The position numbers were made by a program, and so were the translations under genes. The notes under the pieces were generated by a model, which saw only the letters and a list, made by a program, of their open reading frames with translations, ran no database searches and was not told the origin of the DNA. Positions 60,122 through 64,000 of a DNA stretch of 64,000 nt are shown one piece after another (within the stretch, counting starts at the first letter, position 1; each line of letters begins with the position of its first letter). Source of the stretch: Larus michahellis (taxonomy: Eukaryota; Chordata; Aves; Charadriiformes; Laridae); NCBI RefSeq assembly GCF_964199755.1, contig NC_133901.1, forward strand, positions 50,937,324 through 51,001,323, written 5' to 3'.

Positions 60122-61180
60122 TGTATTAGTTTTGTGTGGCAAGGTGTTGGTAGCAGGGGGGCTATAGGGGTGGCTCCTGTGAGAAGCTGCTAGAAGCTTC
60201 CCCTACATCCGATAGAGCCCATGCCAGCTGGCTCCAACATGGACCCGCCAGTAGCCAAGGTCGAGCCCATCAGTGACGGTGGTAGCACCTCTGGGATAAC
60301 ATATTTAAGAAGGGGGGAAAAAAACAGCCCAGCAACTGCAGCTGGAGAGAGGAGTGAGAATATGTGAGAGAAACAGCTCTGCAGATGCCAAGGTCAGTGA
60401 AGAAGGAGGGGAGGAGGTGCTCCAGGCGCTGTAGCAGGGATTCCCCTGCAGCCCGTGGTGAAGACCATGGTGAGGCAGGCTGTCGCCCTTGCAGACCATG
60501 GAGGTTCATGGTGGAGCACATATCCACCTGCAGCCTGTGGAAGACCCCACGCTGGAGCAGGCGGATGCCCAAAGGAGGCTGTGACCCTGTGGGAAAGCCC
60601 ACGCTAGAGCAGGCACCTGGCAGGAGCTGTGGCCCCATGGGGAGAGGAGCCCATGCTGGAGCAGGTTTGCTGGCAGGACTTGTGACCGTGTGGGGGACCC
60701 ACACTGCAACGGTCTGTTCCTGAAGGGCTGCAGCCCGTAAAAGGGACCCATGCTTGGATGGGACCCCGTGCTGGAGCAGGGGAAGAGTGTGAGGAGTCCT
60801 CCCCGTGAGGAGAGAGGGGCGACAGAGACAACATGGGATGGACTGACCACAACCCCCATTCCCCATCCCCCTGTGTTGCGCGGGGAGAGTAGGTAGAGAA
60901 TTTGGGCATGAAGTTAAGCCTGGGAAGAAAGGAGGGGTGGGGGGAAGGTGCTTTAAGATTTGGATTTATTTCTCATTATCCTACTCTGATTTGAATGGTA
61001 ATAAATTTAACTAATTTCCCCAAGGTGAGTCTGTTCTGCCTGTGATGGTAATTGGTGAATGATCTTTACCTCAACCCATGAGTCTTTAGTTATACTTTCT
61101 CTCCCCTGTCCAGTGCAGAGGGGGGGTGATAGAGCAGCTTTGCTGGGCCCCTGGTGTCCAGCCAGGGTCAACCCACCACA
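60122..61180 (+). mobile_element. Solo LTR, avian ERVL-type (u4)
   Basis: Same element and same GCTCT flanks (60117-60121 and 61181-61185), carried by the tandem duplication. Confidence 0.88.
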
Positions 61181-61314
61181 GCTCTGTAGGGCTACCCTTG
61201 AAGCCAGTCCTGCATTTAGGAACGCACTCAGCAGCACCGGTACACACCAATACTGCTCTACCAGGGAAGTAAGGAATCCCAGTTCACGGCTCCTCCAGGA
61301 GGAGGCACGCTTAC

Positions 61315-62901
61315 CTGTGTTACCAAAGTAACAAGGCTTCACCCTGTCCCTAGGGTCATAGCAGCAGCCTCGCTCTTCACAGTCTCCCTGGCTGATAGGC
61401 AAGGAGGCACACAGCAGCCGGTCTTGGCTGAGGACAGCAGAACAGACACCACTGCTTGGAGCATCCAGGGCTGGAAGAAACAGCAGGAGTTTGCAGCTAA
61501 GGCACAAGGAGCAGGGGGGTAAAGACACAGAGGACACTGCTGGCAGATGTCTTGGTGACTCTGCATGCAAATCGAGGGAAGTTAGACTCAAGTGAGGGTG
61601 AAACACACAGCCTGGAGCTGGCACGGAAGCCGGCTTAGAAGGGACCTGCATTCCCTGGAACAGAGACTCCCCCTGAAGCCACTCACAAGAGACTAGACTG
61701 TATGGGATCTGTCAAGATAAAGTATTCCGCATCAACTCTGGTAGTTTGGAAAAATCATTGTACCCAATCTCCAGCTCAGTCCCTGAACTTGCAGGGATCG
61801 ATGCAGTCAGAACATGTCTAGGAAACATAAGGAACATTCACCTGCTGACCCTGCAGAGGAGGCACAAGCCCTCAGCAAGTTGGTGGCTCTTCTGTCTGAA
61901 ACCCTTCTCCAGGGAGTCTTCTGCACAGCAGTAAGTCCCTCTGCCCAGCCCCAGACTGACTAGGAACAGACATCCAAAAGGAAGGGCACTCATCACCACA
62001 AGATACAAGCGGGACTTCCTAATGAGCTGTCAGTCTTACCAGGAAGGTCCACAGGGCACCTGAGCAGCTTCTCTTCATGAAGAACCTTTTGTCCAGCATC
62101 GTCTGTTCCTTCAAGCCCAACCAGCATGAGGTAATTGCCATCCTAGGGGAGAGCCACACCAGTCAGGGCAGCCAGAGCAGCAGTAGCCACAGTCCCAGCA
62201 GAACCCCTAAGGTCACTCACCCATTCAAAGACATAACAGCCAGTATAGGAGACCAATACTTTCCTGGAGCCATCTGGAGTCCCAGATACCAAGAGCCCAC
62301 ACTCAGAGTCATTCTGCAGAACGTGTGCCTCCCCCTCGGTATCTAGGGAAAGAGGAGACAGCAGCAGAGGTTTCAGCATCCCACGTTGAAGACGGGGTCC
62401 GCTACAATCCTACCCTTCTGTCGGAAAAAAGGCCCTAGCCAGTATTAGGGTCTGGGCCAGCAGGGGTGTGTGAGGCAAGAGCCAAGACCCAGCAGCCAAG
62501 ACCATCTAGATCGAGGCACGGCACGCCACCAAAGCCCGTGACTGCTAGGTCATACAAACAGCCCCCTGGTTACACAAGATGCACTGAAGCCGTTAGACAA
62601 CACTTCACATCAAAGCTGCCCCTTTCTCCTCATTCCAGGCATACACCTGCACTGTGCCAAAATACAGCAATAAGAAAGCCTCTTGACACCACCCTCACTT
62701 ACCCCAAGTAGTCAGCACAAAGGAAGCGTTCCCTTCCCAGCCTGGAGGTAAGGTGAACTGCAGGCTTTCTTGGCCACAAACCAGCAGGGTGGGATCAGAA
62801 AAAACACTACCCTGAGCCCCCACAACCCAAACAAGGGGACCAAGAAAGCCCCAGAAGAGCACAGCTCCAAATGCAGCCCTAGACTGCCCTGCAACACCCA
62901 T
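61315..62901 (-). pseudogene. ZP4: ZP4 5' fragment, exons 1-4 (u5)
   Basis: Exons 62703-62901, 62221-62342, 62040-62142 and 61315-61470 (minus), all open, Glu69. The intron-4 read-through frame is open to 61007. If the array ends with this unit, the ancestral right flank, including any upstream exons of gene X, should follow beyond the window. Confidence 0.88.
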
Positions 62902-64000
62902 CCTGCTCTCTTGCTAAGCACCATAAAGCAGCTGCTCTCAGCCTAGCCTTTTAAATTGCAGAGCCAGCTGGGACCAGAAATTCCCAAAGTGTCCAGGTGG
63001 ACCCAGCCCAGCAGTTTAACACCTTCCATTGCTCTCACCTGGCTCTGAACCCGGCGCAATCTGCTTGCACCCTTTGAAGGTGTGCAAGCAGGAGCTGCGC
63101 TTATGTCAAGAGACGAGCCTGCATTCATATCACTAAGCTGAGAGGAACTCCTCTGTGCAATTTACTGTCCAGCCCCAGGAGGGTCTTCAAACCCTTTTTT
63201 CTCACCCCGAGTTCTTCCCGCTGCTGGCCCATGCAGGAGATCCACCAGCTTTTCCCCATGTACCCTACTGCTGCTCTAATTGCTCATTACATGGCATGAG
63301 TGCAAGAAGCTGCGTGACAACGCTCTTTTGCTCTTTTAAAGGAGCCGCCGCTTCAAATGCCGGACATGGGGTGCCAACATAGAAGCACAGAAATAGCCCT
63401 CCACATGAAATCTGTGGAAAACTGTGGCGCTCGGGCAGGCTTTGCACCCCTAAAAGGAGGTGATTCCCCTTAAACGGTCCTGGCTGTGGACTACAGCCCC
63501 GTTTGCAGTCCAGGGCTGTTCCGGGCATGGCTGCTAGGTGGCAGGACCATGTGCTCTGTGGGACACCCACCCCCAAAGGCTGGCCAAGTGGGCTGACAGG
63601 ATGGGCCTGAGACACAGGTAAGGGGAGCCTCTGTAATCCCAGAGAAAGCCTCTGCCTGCCAGCACCCATCGCCTGCCTGTACCTGCAGCGTGTCTCACGT
63701 AGAGCCTTCTCTCTCCCTCGCCACACATCAGGCTACAGCACCCACGCTGAGTAAAAGCCTTATTTCCATATGGGAAGGCCATCTTTCCATACAGATGTTT
63801 CTGTATTCACGCAATGGAGGCGTGGATGTCTTCACGCTGCTGCAGGGGTGGCACGCACATAGTTGGTGCGTGCGTTTTTGTGCCCTGCTTTTTGCAGCAG
63901 CAGCGCTGGCATAGCCTGTGCCGCGTGTTCTTTTGTAATCTGCTTATTTCTTTGGGACTAGATCATCCCTAGATCGTCTAATCTTGACCCTTAATAACGC
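62902..64000. other. Intergenic region, u5 (partial)
   Basis: Start of the intergenic region up to the window edge, with the ZP4-side promoter. No gene is recognised. The AGTTCA cluster and P450 copy 5 would lie beyond the edge. Confidence 0.6.

Larger units (their letters stand above)
46116..61235 (+). repeat. Tandem unit u4 (15,120 bp)
   Basis: Fourth copy, with the same junction at 46115/46116. Some markers match u1 (G at 46647), some u2 (ATG codon in P450 exon 4) and some u3 (CGC at about 42657 and 57777). It is therefore a mosaic rather than a simple daughter of a neighbour. Confidence 0.97.
61236..64000 (+). repeat. Tandem unit u5, cut by the window edge
   Basis: The first 2.77 kb of a fifth unit: the complete ZP4 exon 1-4 fragment and the start of the intergenic region. 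It lacks the same C near 63924 that is missing in u2. The array continues beyond the right edge, so the total copy number is unknown. Confidence 0.96.

Overview
This is vertebrate nuclear DNA, most likely from a bird. It has compact GT-AG introns, a zona pellucida gene (ZP4), cytochrome P450 family 2 genes, and a solo LTR of a type I recognise as common in bird genomes. Nothing here looks prokaryotic. I could not determine the species.

Almost the whole window is one head-to-tail tandem array. About 15.1 kb repeats with very few differences as units u1 (795-15914), u2 (15915-30995), u3 (30996-46115), u4 (46116-61235) and a partial u5 (61236-64000, cut by the window edge). Only bases 1-794 are outside the array; they hold ZP4 exons 5 and 6. 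Each full unit contains, left to right: ZP4 exons 4-1 on the minus strand; about 5 kb of intergenic DNA with a cluster of AGTTCA half-sites (including a perfect DR4) and a 38-bp duplication; a complete nine-exon CYP2C-like P450 gene on the plus strand; a candidate terminal exon of an unidentified minus-strand gene ('gene X'); and a solo LTR with a 5-bp target duplication. The unit ends in what was ZP4 intron 4.

The window therefore holds four full P450 genes (7449-13268, 22530-28349, 37650-43469, 52770-58589). Each predicts 494 residues with every P450 signature intact, and the copies differ at only four residues. There is one real ZP4 gene, whose 3' exons lie off the left edge, and four 5' ZP4 fragments (exons 1-4) with promoter and splice sites preserved. 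Base differences between units form blocks that support different groupings, so the array has been exchanging sequence by unequal crossover or gene conversion.

The most interesting points are: (1) young amplification of a xenobiotic-type P450 together with its own candidate nuclear-receptor element; (2) each repeat junction places a ZP4 promoter plus four exons upstream of a foreign terminal exon and, in between, an antisense poly(A) signal in the LTR, which could make four chimeric secreted ZP-N plus trefoil genes; (3) a copy-specific Ala-to-Gly change in the I-helix of one P450. All alignments were made by eye; no identity percentage was computed.
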